From Dyadobacter sp. NIV53 (lineage in GTDB: Bacteria; Bacteroidota; Bacteroidia; Cytophagales; Spirosomataceae), in assembly GCF_019711195.1 (NCBI RefSeq), contig NZ_CP081299.1, positions 7,412,501 to 7,476,500 of the forward strand: 64,000 nucleotides of DNA. Reading direction: 5' to 3'. Below, in pieces: positions 36,055 to 45,948 of the stretch. The notes under the pieces are model-generated. The model saw only the letters and a program-made list of their open reading frames with translations, searched no databases and had not been told where the DNA came from. Numbering within the stretch: position 1 is the first letter of the stretch; each line of letters opens with the position of its first letter. The position numbers were made by a program, and so were the translations under genes.

Positions 36055-36687
36055 ATGGCATCCAGGATCATAATTTTCGACGATAATCAGGAGAGGCTCA
36101 ATAGCGTGGCCATGCTGCTGAACCTGTCATCCGACTTCACATGTAGTGGCACCTTCGCCAATGCCGGCAATCTGGTAGCGGATATTACCGACTCAACCCC
36201 CGATCTTGTGCTCATGGACATCGATATGCCTGGAATTGACGGTATTGAGGCAACCCGGCTGATACGCAGGCATTTTGGCGCATTGCCTGTATTGATCCAG
36301 ACGAATTTCGAAGAAGATGAGCGCATTTTTGAGAGCCTTCGGGCTGGAGCGAACGGATATCTTCTCAAAAAAACAAGCCCCGAAAGATTCCTGGAAAGTT
36401 TAGGGGAGGCTCTTAATGGCGGCGCGCCGATGACAGGCAGTATCGCTGTCAGGGTACTCCGGTATTTCTCCATAGAAACTTCAGCAAAAAAAGACTACCA
36501 CCTCACTGAACGGGAAAAGCATGTGCTTGGATTTTTAGTGAAGGGTTGTAGCTACAAGCTGATTGCGGCTGAATGCGGAATCACTTATAATACGGTTAAT
36601 AACCACATCCGGAGTATTTACGATAAGCTTTATGTCAACAGTGCTACCGAGGCGGTAAGTTTAGCCATTAAGGAAAGGCTGGTTTAG
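36055..36687 (+). CDS. NarL/FixJ-type response regulator
   Basis: A 210-residue regulator: receiver with FDDN acidic pair, phosphoacceptor in LVLMDIDMPGIDG, and LKKTSPE; C-terminal LuxR-type HTH, LTEREKHVLGFLVKGCSYKLIAAECGITYNTVNNHIRSIYDKL. Cognate partner of the HisKA_3 kinase upstream. Target genes are not evident; the surface-protein genes nearby are possible. Confidence 0.92.
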   Translation: MASRIIIFDDNQERLNSVAMLLNLSSDFTCSGTFANAGNLVADITDSTPDLVLMDIDMPGIDGIEATRLIRRHFGALPVLIQTNFEEDERIFESLRAGANGYLLKKTSPERFLESLGEALNGGAPMTGSIAVRVLRYFSIETSAKKDYHLTEREKHVLGFLVKGCSYKLIAAECGITYNTVNNHIRSIYDKLYVNSATEAVSLAIKERLV

Positions 36688-36763
36688 AAGGCTCTGTATA
36701 CTGCCGGCCAATGATTTGGTATTTAATTCATTTTTCCACCCTTTGGATGTTAGGTATAATCCA

Positions 36764-37090
36764 TCAATCAGATGGAAGGTGATCTTTAACCACATTCTTA
36801 TTGATATGTTGTCTGTTCCATTCAGTCAGCTTATTCGTAATAAATTTAAGATGATACTCTTCGCCCATGTCACTTTTGTAGCCAATTACTTCAACCGGAT
36901 TACCATAGGCATCCCTGGCCGATGACGTTATCATATATTTCTGTCCAAGTGTTTTAATCACTTCTTCTTTTGTCATCCCGATCTTTATTTTCTTGATGTT
37001 TTCGTTGGTCTTCCACGCTATGTTATTGGATACACAACCATTTAAGCAGTATATGGCCAATAGGGATAGCAACATTTTATTAAGTTTCAT
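36764..37090 (-). CDS. Small lipoprotein with BamE/SmpA-like repeat
   Basis: A 108-residue lipoprotein (LLSLLAIYCLNGC lipobox). The mature part has IKKIKIGMTKEEVIKTLGQ, the signature of the SmpA/OmlA (BamE) alpha-beta fold used in outer-membrane lipoproteins. It is convergent with the NarL gene and monocistronic. Function unknown. Confidence 0.7.
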   Translation of the reverse strand: MKLNKMLLSLLAIYCLNGCVSNNIAWKTNENIKKIKIGMTKEEVIKTLGQKYMITSSARDAYGNPVEVIGYKSDMGEEYHLKFITNKLTEWNRQHINKNVVKDHLPSD

Positions 37091-37438
37091 GGAGTATTTT
37101 TTTAATGGTAATTATCAGAACAGGCCGCGGCTTCGCAGGATGGTTACAAACTTAATGGAATGAAAAGACGTGTCCAATTTCTGTGGGATTAAATAATATA
37201 TCGGTGCTTCTGTCGCTAAAATGTCTTTTAAGTATTTGCCCATAAAGCAATGGTACATCTCAGAAATTGGTTTTAAATAATGTATTCACTTAAATGCTCC
37301 AAAATTTATACTAAATTAAATCACTATTATGAACATATCATTGAATATTTGGCGGCAATTCGGCTGACGGGATTTAGTGGCATAAAATCAACCTTCACCC
37401 GTATTATTGCGATGCCGGAGATTTACATACTTATAAAG
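37091..37438. other. Gap without genes
   Basis: About 350 bp between the lipoprotein start and the terminator of the T9SS gene. A plus-strand frame here runs through the terminator and the end of the T9SS gene antisense, so it is not a gene. I see no promoter match. Confidence 0.4.
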
Positions 37439-37495
37439 AAACAGGCAGCCCCAAAAGCTAAATTATTACAATTCTGCTTTTGGGGCTGCCTGTTT
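37439..37495 (-). terminator. Strong terminator of the T9SS protein gene
   Basis: A perfect 20-bp stem (AAACAGGCAGCCCCAAAAGC, 37439-37458, pairing with 37476-37495) with a 17-nt loop, 28 nt beyond the stop codon of the gene at 37523. Confidence 0.85.
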
Positions 37496-37522
37496 TATTT
37501 AAACCAAGCGGACAAAATCCAC

Positions 37523-38986
37523 CTATTCTTTAATGAATTTGAAAGCCTGATCGTAGCCGTCCTGACGAACAGATAAGAGGTAAACTCCCGGTGGGAAATT
37601 ATGGGTATCCAAGGTGACTTTTCCCTTAATTACGGATACAGGCTGATGCATCAGACGTTTTCCCTCCAACGATGTTATGGTTATTTCGGCTTTGCTTACA
37701 TTAATACTGCCTGTCCGAAGATTTAACACCTCTCTGGCAGGGTTAGGATATGCTACCAATGTCATGTCATGGCTACCAGCTTCAACACTTTGTGCCTTGC
37801 TATATGCATAACTTCCGTCCAGGTCGACCAGCTTTAAACGGTAATAAAGCTTGCCAGCCAGCCATGAGGCGCCTGCGGACTGAAAGTCTGTAAAATCGAA
37901 ATCCGACTGGGCGCTGCCACTTTTCAGATAATCAATCCGGCCTGCCTTTTCGTACTGTACCGCATCAATACTTCGCTGCACTTCAAAGTGGCTGAACCGC
38001 TCGGCATCTGCGATTTTCCATTTCAGTACTACGGTACTTTCTACTCTTTTGGCAGTAAAGGAAATCAGCCGCACCGGCAGTGGTGAAGATGCTGAGATGC
38101 TCCCCAGTGTGAAAGGGCTCCACGTGCTGATACTGTTACTGGTTACTACACCCGCTGCTGAAGTGCCGCTGCTACTGCTGGCTCCCTCGTTCTGCCATTT
38201 TCCGGCTATAAGATGCGCGACAGCCAGATCCGCAGTGTTACCGATGCCGGAATTATTGTAGTTGTCCCAGAAAATTGAAACCGTGCCGGCAGCAGTGCCC
38301 GCTGGCAAAAGCGTCCAGTATTCCTGTGCATTTCGTGCCAAAAGTGGGGTAGGATTGCTACCGGTGTTGCTGAAGTCTCCGGTACCAGCATCCCCCGCTA
38401 CATATTTTGCCATCATGCCATCGCTGTTTTCGGTCAGGTTGACTGAAACAGGCTGGTAGGATTGTCCGTCACCGGTAGGGAAATTAAAACCACCAACTCC
38501 TTCTTTTACCACAAAACCATTGATATGGCTGGCATCCGATGCAGGAGAGTCTTCACTAACCGAAGCATCCGTTGTGAAGGTAATTGCATTGGCAGGATCG
38601 GTATTAACCAATATCCCGGAAGCAAATGCTATTTGTCCACTAATCCTGACAGGTGTAGTAAATGTAACTCCGGCAGGATTACTGATAGTAAGGTTGGTAG
38701 CATACACCGGGGCACCTGCAATCGTTTGGGGTTGGGTTCCCTGAAGGAATAATTCCCCGGCATCCGCCTGCAGCATGGGCACATTATTGACCACATCGCC
38801 AGAGGTGGAAATTATACCCTTGTTATTCAGGTCACTGCCAGGTTCATTGATAAAATCCCCGTTTACCTGAACCTCCGTCCCCTGTGAAATGAAGAGGCCC
38901 GCACCGTTGTTGATCAAAGCAGGTGTTTGTGCACAGGTTATTCCGCCTAAACCAAGGAAAGCGGATAAGATAAGTATGTTTTTCAT
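37523..38986 (-). CDS. Secreted protein with T9SS type A sorting domain
   Basis: A 487-residue surface protein: signal peptide (MKNILILSAFLGLGGITCAQ), beta-helix-like N-terminal half (VQVNGDFINEPGSDLNNKG, TIAGAPVYATNLTISNPAG), a fibronectin-like segment (VVLKWKIADAERFSHFEVQRS) and a type A sorting domain (LVAYPNPAREVLNLR, PPGVYLLSVRQDGY). No enzyme motif. It starts 12 nt after the glycine-rich gene and is probably in one operon with it. Confidence 0.85.
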   Translation of the reverse strand: MKNILILSAFLGLGGITCAQTPALINNGAGLFISQGTEVQVNGDFINEPGSDLNNKGIISTSGDVVNNVPMLQADAGELFLQGTQPQTIAGAPVYATNLTISNPAGVTFTTPVRISGQIAFASGILVNTDPANAITFTTDASVSEDSPASDASHINGFVVKEGVGGFNFPTGDGQSYQPVSVNLTENSDGMMAKYVAGDAGTGDFSNTGSNPTPLLARNAQEYWTLLPAGTAAGTVSIFWDNYNNSGIGNTADLAVAHLIAGKWQNEGASSSSGTSAAGVVTSNSISTWSPFTLGSISASSPLPVRLISFTAKRVESTVVLKWKIADAERFSHFEVQRSIDAVQYEKAGRIDYLKSGSAQSDFDFTDFQSAGASWLAGKLYYRLKLVDLDGSYAYSKAQSVEAGSHDMTLVAYPNPAREVLNLRTGSINVSKAEITITSLEGKRLMHQPVSVIKGKVTLDTHNFPPGVYLLSVRQDGYDQAFKFIKE

Positions 38987-38998
38987 TTCGGTGGAGGA

Positions 38999-40201
38999 TT
39001 AATAAAGGTTTTCCGGATTGGCACTCGCGATCGTTTTAAGTATTCCTCCAATACCAGCAGTGGGTGCTGACACAACATTTTTAGTGGAAGAAACAGAGAT
39101 AACACCTCCGGCCCCGCCATTGCCGCCGCTACCGCCACCGGCTCCTCCGTTTGATGAGCCATTCCCGCTATTAGCGAGATTATTACCGTTCGCACCACCA
39201 TTTACCTGTGAATTTCCTGCCGCAACTGATGGGCCTACCAATAAGATGATTCCACCGCCACCTCCGCCGCCGCCAGGCCTTGGTCCGGTACCCAGGTTCG
39301 AGTCAGAACCCGCTCCACCGGCAGCACTGATTGTACCCGTATTATTCACGCCGGTTTTTGAGAGAAGTACCACAATACCACCGCCACCGCCTCCGCTTCC
39401 ATTTGTACTGGTTGCGGTTCCTGCGTTTGTAATTGCTATGCCGCCATTTGCCGTAATGCCTCCTGCGGCAGATATAGTTATATTCCCATTCGCATAAATG
39501 GCAAAAGACCCGCCACCTTCACCACCAGAACACAGGCTGCCAACACCGCCGGTTGCTCCGGCTGCGCCGCCATATGCAGGAATATTGACCAGGCTTAGAA
39601 CCGAAGTGGTCTGTACCCCATATGAAATGTTTTCACCATTACCTGCAAATGTGCGGGCTACGCCACTGATCCATCCGGAAGTAGCAATTCCTGTTACCTT
39701 CTCAGAACCTTTCACGATGATCATGCCCGATATACTAACATTGCCGTTACACCGCAATTTGGTCCCACTCGGAACCGTAAGTGTTGCACCCGCTGCTATG
39801 CTAATGCCCGAAAACTGAAAATTAAAATCAGCAGGCGGTGAAGCTGTCCAGTCCGTATTGGAGGTGATGCTTAGATTGCCTGCTGACCCATCCCCGTACA
39901 CGGTCGATGTGCCGCCTCCACCAGTACCACTTCCACTAAGTGGCTTCCAGCTGCTGCCGTCGAAGTAATAAAATCCGGGTGTATTGTCTTTTTGATAAAT
40001 CAGCAGCCCATTTGCAGGTGAAGTGATGACATCACGCTGTGACTGCGTCAGCCTGGGTACGAGAATACCTTGGTTTGCACTATTAATATCAAGGGCTGCG
40101 GAAGCATCGGGTGTAGTGGTATTGATACCAACATTGTTTTGAGCGGAGCCAAAGCTGTTAAAAAGCAGCGATGCAGCAATAATAAGCAATAATTTTTTCA
40201 T
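38999..40201 (-). CDS. Exported glycine-rich surface protein
   Basis: A 400-residue exported protein (MKKLLLIIAASLLFNSFGSA). After NVGINTTTPDASAALDINS, the start found in many Bacteroidota tail-fibre-like or adhesin proteins, comes a beta-rich middle and a C-terminal half with runs of glycine (SGGGGGGIVVLLSK, PGGGGGGGGIILL, NGGAGGGSGGNGGAGG). The glycine part probably forms a stiff beta or collagen-like surface structure. ATG 40201 is chosen because the signal peptide begins there (40234 adds 11 residues). The opposite strand is open only because of GC-rich Gly codons. Confidence 0.75.
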   Translation of the reverse strand: MKKLLLIIAASLLFNSFGSAQNNVGINTTTPDASAALDINSANQGILVPRLTQSQRDVITSPANGLLIYQKDNTPGFYYFDGSSWKPLSGSGTGGGGTSTVYGDGSAGNLSITSNTDWTASPPADFNFQFSGISIAAGATLTVPSGTKLRCNGNVSISGMIIVKGSEKVTGIATSGWISGVARTFAGNGENISYGVQTTSVLSLVNIPAYGGAAGATGGVGSLCSGGEGGGSFAIYANGNITISAAGGITANGGIAITNAGTATSTNGSGGGGGGIVVLLSKTGVNNTGTISAAGGAGSDSNLGTGPRPGGGGGGGGIILLVGPSVAAGNSQVNGGANGNNLANSGNGSSNGGAGGGSGGNGGAGGVISVSSTKNVVSAPTAGIGGILKTIASANPENLY

Positions 40202-40718
40202 CTGAATACGGATTAATTTTATACAACTATACATTTATAACTATAATGTATTAAATCAAATATGAATTAATACTACTTATAAAATATAAATATTTATCGT
40301 AAAATTATAATTTGTTAAGTATTCAGATCGTTTTTATACTATAATTTGAGATTTGACATAGGGGTTATTTTGATAAAAAAAGTAATAATTTCAATTAGTA
40401 TTAAATTATTTAGTCATATATTATAGAATATTTTTAATTAGTTATATCAAACGAATTGTATTTAAACAAAAACAAGCTTCTCAACAATCAAATATTCCCG
40501 AATTAATTTGTACTCCATTTGGTAAAACAAATGAGGCAGTACTATCAATTTATTTTACTAATAACATTATCGGGAATTCTACTGTATTGCTTTCGGCTTT
40601 CGGCGGTCGGCTATCAAATTGTTGCATGGAACGAGATTTTGGAAGATAGCCGATTGCCGACAGCAAAAATGTCTTACAATATAATTCGGGATAATGTTTG
40701 GTATAGGTACAGGTTATT
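40202..40718. other. AT-rich gap with a short inverted repeat
   Basis: About 520 bp with no confident gene. An imperfect inverted repeat, TCGGCGGTCGGCTATC (40599-40614) against GATAGCCGATTGCCGA (40645-40660), lies inside an 89-codon plus-strand frame (40519-40788), which itself overlaps the amidohydrolase end and is not convincing. The first 250 bases are very AT-rich and must hold the promoter of the glycine-rich gene. Confidence 0.3.
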
Positions 40719-41720
40719 TTACTTCAGTTTATTTTCGTCTAACCGAAAAAAACGGACTGCATTATTAAATAAAATATCCCGTTTTTGATCAAAGGATAAA
40801 TAATTGGCATTTTCAATCACACCAATGGATGTTTCCAGAAGTTTCGGCCATATCATCAGATCAGTGCCATATAGTATTCTTTTGCCAAAACCAGCCTGTA
40901 CGAGCCGTTTAATATAAATATTTACTTCTTCCAGCGGATAACTCCAGATCATCCCGGCAACATCTACATAGACGTAAGCATTGGCTCCCATCAATGCCAG
41001 CATTTCATCCATCATGGGATAACCGGCGTGCATTACCCATACCTGCAGTTTGGGATGGCGGGCCAGCAGGTCTTCCAATAAAAAGGGGTTACCCATCGAA
41101 GCCCGGTACTTTGGATTTGATATATTAATACTGCCGTTACCTCCGGTACCCATGTGAATGCCAACCGGAATATTAAGTTTTTCAGCTGCTGCGAAATACC
41201 CGTCCAGGGATTGGTCGCTGGGTGACATCCCCTGATACTGAGGAGCTACTTCACCCATCACTTTATAGAACCCTTTGGATAGGGAGTCGGTAAAAGCAAC
41301 TACCGTCATCTCTTCTGACGAACTTATGCTGATACTTGGAATAACCCTGCCAGGAGCTGCTGCTTTCTGCCAGCTGCGGATAATGCCTGCATCGCCGCTT
41401 GCAATGATGGTCATATTCAACCGCTTCATTGTAGCCATCAATGAGTCCTGGAATTCTTTATCTGATCTGGCCGCTTTGAGCGGTAGGGCACAATCTGTAT
41501 TGATGAAGGTAGGAGCGGGGCCGTTAGGATTGGCGCCCGGCATACTGCTTAGAAACCAGGGGCACATATCAGCTGCAAAGGCGGGATTTACCTTCATGGC
41601 ATGCACATGTACATCTATGATTGGAAGATGTTTGGGACTTGATTTTTGCCCAAAAGAGGAGTTATTGAATGTTGCGACAATAGATATAATTATTGCCAAA
41701 ATTAAGTTAAGTCTTTTCAT
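40719..41720 (-). CDS. Exported amidohydrolase (amidohydrolase 2)
   Basis: A 333-residue TIM-barrel hydrolase with a signal peptide (MKRLNLILAIIISIVATFNN). Metal motif IIDVHVHAM, later IPVGIHMGTGG, VWVMHAGYPMM and YGTDLMIWP. The family contains decarboxylases and lactonases; substrate unknown. It is unlike the amidohydrolase at 10366 in all but fold. Confidence 0.8.
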   Translation of the reverse strand: MKRLNLILAIIISIVATFNNSSFGQKSSPKHLPIIDVHVHAMKVNPAFAADMCPWFLSSMPGANPNGPAPTFINTDCALPLKAARSDKEFQDSLMATMKRLNMTIIASGDAGIIRSWQKAAAPGRVIPSISISSSEEMTVVAFTDSLSKGFYKVMGEVAPQYQGMSPSDQSLDGYFAAAEKLNIPVGIHMGTGGNGSINISNPKYRASMGNPFLLEDLLARHPKLQVWVMHAGYPMMDEMLALMGANAYVYVDVAGMIWSYPLEEVNIYIKRLVQAGFGKRILYGTDLMIWPKLLETSIGVIENANYLSFDQKRDILFNNAVRFFRLDENKLK

Positions 41721-41964
41721 TCTTTCCGGATTAAGTTAGGTTAGAGTATATTAAATTAAACTTATAAATAAATGGAAGTCCGAAGTTATCATACTTTCTG
41801 GTCTTTATCCGATCTAATATATTCTTTTTATATGTCTATAAATCTTACTAATGCGAATAAGCTTATACTGGATCTGACTTCTGCTGAATTGCCCTTTTGG
41901 AAAGAGAAAATAGGATATAGGTTAGCAGGATCAGCCAGAAAGTTAGGACACGATGAAGTTCATG

Positions 41965-43896
41965 TTAATTCCAGGTCTGGATGCCAATTACGCCGTACCA
42001 TATTAGATAGCAGGTCACTACTAGATGCAATCCGGTCAGAATAACAACATGGATGTAAATATTGCTTACACTTTTTGTCTTTCTTTCTAAAAAAATATGA
42101 ACGGCAGACCAGGCAGTTGTCAACGCAAATCCGATTGTCAAGACCATGATAGAAACCGATACAGGACTGACTTTACCCAGGAGTTCAAATGGGTTTTTCC
42201 CACCCACAGATGCCATAATGGACGCACATACAAAAAGCAGGCTAGCTATGACCGGCCACAAACCAATTGTTTGTTTTGACAGTCCGACGGATTTACCCAT
42301 GCCCCAGCGAATCAGCCAGATGCACCCAAAGATCAGCGAACCTGCCAGATAGCATATCCATAAGCCTAAAAGGATAAGCCGGCCAAATGCCGCAAAGGGT
42401 GAAACCCGCATGAGTATCTGAGTATCTGCCTGCAGAACTTCACCTGCCAGCGGATCACGTACTTTCACCATGCTGATCTTTCCAGTCTCCTGTGAGATGA
42501 ACTGGTGATCATTAATGGCCAGATATGTTTCGGTACTTCCGCCGAATAGGGGCGAATTGAAAAGAAACCGTTCCTTCCCCCAGATATGGCGCAGGTTGAC
42601 GATCCGTTCAAGATAGTCCGTCATCTGAATTCTGGGATTGATGAGGATATAGTAACCATTGACATCCAGGGTAGGTAATGGCCCCGTGTTATCTGTACGA
42701 ACGGTCTTGTCAGACTTCAAATTGTGTGTCTGGAAACTGCGTACCAGCTGTTGGATTCGGTACAGGGCATTTCCATCACCCGAATTGATCATGATCGCAT
42801 AGCCTGCCTGATGGCCGGGCAGATAGGAAAAATCGGTTAAGCCTCCATTGACACCCCCGCCATGCGAGCGGTAAACATAACTTTTATACACCGACGAGTA
42901 ATTAGACAATCCGTATCCGTATTGAAGTCCCTGACTGGCACCGATCGTGGTGGTGGACATTTCCATACGCTCAAGAGATTTTTCGCTTACTATCTGAAGG
43001 CTGTCAACATGTCCTCTTTGGATAAAAAACCTGAGCATTCTTGCCATGTCTTTAGCAGATGCATTGATTGATCCCGAAGGCCGGACACTGATGTTCCAGT
43101 ACTTTTGCGGTTGATTATCCATATATAATGTGGCACCGGAATTCTTGTATAAACTCGTGGCATAATAACTCATCGTCTGCATTCCCATAGGTTTAAAAAA
43201 ATGCTCCTGAATATAATCCTCAAAAGTCCGGCCGGTAATCTTTTCGATAATGTATGCAGCCACCGCCGGGCCGGAATTGCAGTAGGACATACGTGTCCCC
43301 GGAATCCAGCGCGAGATGCGCGAATGAGGATGGTAGTCAAGTCCCTGTTTCAAGGTTAGTTTGGGTTCGTTCATGGCATAATCTGCCAGATGCAGATCGT
43401 CCCATCCGGTAGTATGTTCCAGCAGATGTTCCACCAGGATTGGGGCTGTGTTTTCCCATGGGTTGATGAACGCAATTTCTGGCGCCAGATCACGGACTTT
43501 GTCTTTAAGACTTATACGGCCTTCTTCCTGCAATTTTAAAATGGCCAGGGAAACAAACATTTTGGAGACAGAACCAATCCGGAACATCGTATTTTCATTG
43601 GCATCCCTGTTCTTTTCCAGGTTCGCTTTGCCGATTCCTGCAACCCAGACCAGACTATCGCCCCGCACCAATGCCACGCCTACGGCAGGAGTTCCGGTTT
43701 CTTTCAGGACTTTCTGAATGGCTTGCTGCAGCTCTTTGATAGTTTGAGGTTCTTTGGGTTTCGGCTGGCCCATCACCATGGCCGCAAAAAGGATTGAAAA
43801 AAGGTTAAAACAGATCTGAGCGGAATGGAAATTGAGGCCATTGTCTTTGTGTTTTGTCTGGAGGATTCTGATTGATGGGAGAAGCAGATGCATCAA
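41965..43896 (-). CDS. Serine hydrolase (class C beta-lactamase fold) with membrane C-terminus
   Basis: A 643-residue protein. A signal or anchor segment precedes the beta-lactamase/DD-peptidase-like domain (about 45-390) with the SxxK motif in GSVSKMFVS, YxN in MSYCNSGPA, and an HGGG motif near residue 345. About 100 linker residues follow and then five membrane segments to the C-terminus. It resembles the FmtA/esterase EstB group more than true beta-lactamases and may act on cell-wall peptides or esters. Confidence 0.85.
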   Translation of the reverse strand: MMHLLLPSIRILQTKHKDNGLNFHSAQICFNLFSILFAAMVMGQPKPKEPQTIKELQQAIQKVLKETGTPAVGVALVRGDSLVWVAGIGKANLEKNRDANENTMFRIGSVSKMFVSLAILKLQEEGRISLKDKVRDLAPEIAFINPWENTAPILVEHLLEHTTGWDDLHLADYAMNEPKLTLKQGLDYHPHSRISRWIPGTRMSYCNSGPAVAAYIIEKITGRTFEDYIQEHFFKPMGMQTMSYYATSLYKNSGATLYMDNQPQKYWNISVRPSGSINASAKDMARMLRFFIQRGHVDSLQIVSEKSLERMEMSTTTIGASQGLQYGYGLSNYSSVYKSYVYRSHGGGVNGGLTDFSYLPGHQAGYAIMINSGDGNALYRIQQLVRSFQTHNLKSDKTVRTDNTGPLPTLDVNGYYILINPRIQMTDYLERIVNLRHIWGKERFLFNSPLFGGSTETYLAINDHQFISQETGKISMVKVRDPLAGEVLQADTQILMRVSPFAAFGRLILLGLWICYLAGSLIFGCIWLIRWGMGKSVGLSKQTIGLWPVIASLLFVCASIMASVGGKNPFELLGKVSPVSVSIMVLTIGFALTTAWSAVHIFLERKTKSVSNIYIHVVILTGLHLVVTCYLIWYGVIGIQTWN

Positions 43897-44268
43897 AGAT
43901 TTTACTGTAACGGGCTGGTTTTAGCTGACACCGGGTCCTGCATAAAGGTGGAAATTCCATATGCACTGCTTCTTCCGGTCATTGTCGTGGTGAAAAGCAT
44001 ATTCACAAAGTACAAATGGTATACAGATACTTTGCAGGTATGATAAAAAAAGTCTTATGATAACTAAAAAAATGTATGGCATCACCAGTTTAGCGGCTGA
44101 TGAATTTATCGGATGTGTGGCTCACGTTTTTTCCGACAGCAGGTTTACGTTTTATATGGCTTGTATTAACAAGAAAAAGTTTAGTGGATTGAACTGGTTA
44201 ATGATCAACAAGACAATTATCTGGTTAGAAGTTGTTTTGATCAAATGTCCCATAATTCACTTTCGTTA
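43897..44268. other. Gap without genes
   Basis: A 79-codon plus-strand frame (44057-44296) overlaps the VOC gene end and resembles nothing I know. No terminator or promoter box is clear. Confidence 0.35.
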
Positions 44269-44672
44269 TTATATGGGTTTGAAAACTTCCCAATGATGGC
44301 CAAAAGGATCGGATAAGTGACCCAATCTGTAACCGTAATCCTGATCGGCCACAGCATAAATAATTGATGCGCCTGCTTGTACTGCAAGTTCGAATACTTG
44401 GTCAGGATCTTCGACTTGCAAGCCAATTCTTACAGGTGTACCTTTTAATCTTTCAGGGCCAAAATTACCATGCTCCTCCGACTGATCTGCCACAACGAAC
44501 CTGGCACCTCTAATCTCCATTTCTGCGACCACTGATCCATCAGGATCTGTATTGGCCTTAAGATTGTAGCGCCAAATGCCTTTTGATAAAAGGCAATTGC
44601 ATCTGAACCATTTCTAACCGTGAGCGTAGGAACAATGATTGCCCGGGCGTACTCGTTTTGATTTGTCTCCAT
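44269..44672 (-). pseudogene. VOC (glyoxalase/bleomycin-resistance) family protein, frameshifted
   Basis: Two minus-strand frames make a 134-residue VOC protein. The first, from ATG 44672, reads ARAIIVPTLTVRNGSDAIAFYQKAFGATIL; after a lost A near 44562 (TTAAGG for TTAAAGG) the other continues as KANTDPDGSVVAEMEIRG and goes on to GHLSDPFGHHWEVFKPI. This is the PhnB-like group with two beta-alpha-beta-beta-beta modules. Substrate unknown. A single-base read error would restore it. Confidence 0.75.
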
Positions 44673-44920
44673 TAATTTTTTTGATGGCAATAATACCATT
44701 TTAATTACAAATTACTGTTAATTGCACTCTTTCAAATATGGTATGTCCAAGGTTGATTTGTATTTAAACCGCACCTACATTTGCTTATATTCTGATCCCA
44801 TCGGTGTTGGAGGTTGACTACTAATTTGACTGAATAGACCTATTATGAGGTAAATATTATGTTTTACAACTATTTTCATAATGCTGGGGTCATATGTTTG
44901 AACCATTAACCAACAACAAA

Positions 44921-45271
44921 ATGCGTTTCATAATTAAGGTCTCATTTTACTATTTTTTACTTTTCGCGTCATCATGCTCAAAGGAACGTGATGAAGACTG
45001 TGGGTGTGATGGTTCAACAAACCTAACCATTGAAAACCAACAAGCCCGATACTCAGGTAACGGTTCTTTTGTTGTTCCGGATAAAAATGTTGGTTTTATG
45101 CAAGTATCCGCCTGTGATGCAGATAGTGACTGGGAAGTAAGTAAAGATGGAAAAACCTGGAATTACACCATGTCGGGTAATGTTAAAAGGAGGTGCCCTG
45201 GGCCTAATCCTGAGTTAGAGTTACCGGCTCCGGGAGGTCCGATTGAAATTACATATATCAAAAAGTTGTAA
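44921..45271 (+). CDS. Small cysteine-rich lipoprotein, unknown function
   Basis: A 116-residue lipoprotein (YYFLLFASSC lipobox). The mature part has several Cys (EDCGCDGS, SACDADSD, RRCPGP) and reads like a beta-sandwich. No family recognised. ATG 44921 is selected since the hydrophobic signal begins there; the frame is open from 44894. Confidence 0.5.
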   Translation: MRFIIKVSFYYFLLFASSCSKERDEDCGCDGSTNLTIENQQARYSGNGSFVVPDKNVGFMQVSACDADSDWEVSKDGKTWNYTMSGNVKRRCPGPNPELELPAPGGPIEITYIKKL

Positions 45272-45423
45272 CTATCTTGAAACTTTCAAGCTTATATCGG
45301 GTTTTCATATTTTAAGGTTTTTGTGGTGATTAGTTAATTCAAGTGGATTCGGTTCGATATCGGGCTCTCTTTATTTATTCTTACTAAATTTGGATGTTTA
45401 TAATTTCCCTCACCTCTATTCAA

Positions 45424-45948
45424 ATGTTGGATTCTAACAATAATCTTGTAACCAATTCGGACAATAATGTTCAGGAACTTATTAGTATTAACAAGTTCAT
45501 AATCCTATCTATTTTTACTTGTGGTCTTTATCCATTTTGGTGGACTTATAAAGCATGGCGATTTTTTAATGAAAAGGACGACTTAGATATAATTCCGGCA
45601 GCAAGGACATTATTCAGCTATATTTTTTTATCAAACCTCTTTAAAATTATTCTGGAACTTGCACGGAATGCAGGGTATTCAAAAACTTTCCATCCCGCAT
45701 TGTTACATGTCATATATGTCGTTATTATTTTGTTAAGCTACCTTCCTGAACCTTACTTCCTAATTTCTTTATTGAGTTTTGTAATTTTTATCCAACCTTT
45801 TCAAGCACTTAATTTTGCTAAAATGAACATTCCTGGTATCGTAACCATTGAACGAACCTCATTCAACGCCAGGCAAATAGTGCTGATCGTAATCGGAAGT
45901 CTGTTATTATTGCTTGTACTACTGGGTATTTTGCTTGGTGATCATTGA
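45424..45948 (+). CDS. Multi-span membrane protein (DUF4234-like)
   Basis: A 174-residue protein with about four membrane segments. The first has the IFTCGLYPFWWTYKAWRFFN motif, which resembles the YPFWWyy motif of DUF4234 proteins. ATG 45424 is preferred to 45394. No informative neighbour. Confidence 0.6.
   Translation: MLDSNNNLVTNSDNNVQELISINKFIILSIFTCGLYPFWWTYKAWRFFNEKDDLDIIPAARTLFSYIFLSNLFKIILELARNAGYSKTFHPALLHVIYVVIILLSYLPEPYFLISLLSFVIFIQPFQALNFAKMNIPGIVTIERTSFNARQIVLIVIGSLLLLLVLLGILLGDH

Noticed and set aside
37280..37576. 98-residue plus-strand frame
   Set aside because: It runs through a perfect terminator and the antisense end of the T9SS gene.
39018..39818. Long proline-rich plus-strand frames
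   Set aside because: They are the antisense of glycine codons in the glycine-rich surface protein.
40519..40788. 89-residue plus-strand frame
   Set aside because: Overlaps the end of the amidohydrolase on the other strand, contains an inverted repeat, and resembles no family.
41965..43896. Antibiotic resistance beta-lactamase
   Set aside because: SxxK and YxN are shared with many esterases and peptidases; the five-span tail and lack of an ampR-like neighbour argue against a resistance role.
44057..44296. 79-residue plus-strand frame
   Set aside because: Overlaps the VOC gene end, with no recognisable domain or start signal.
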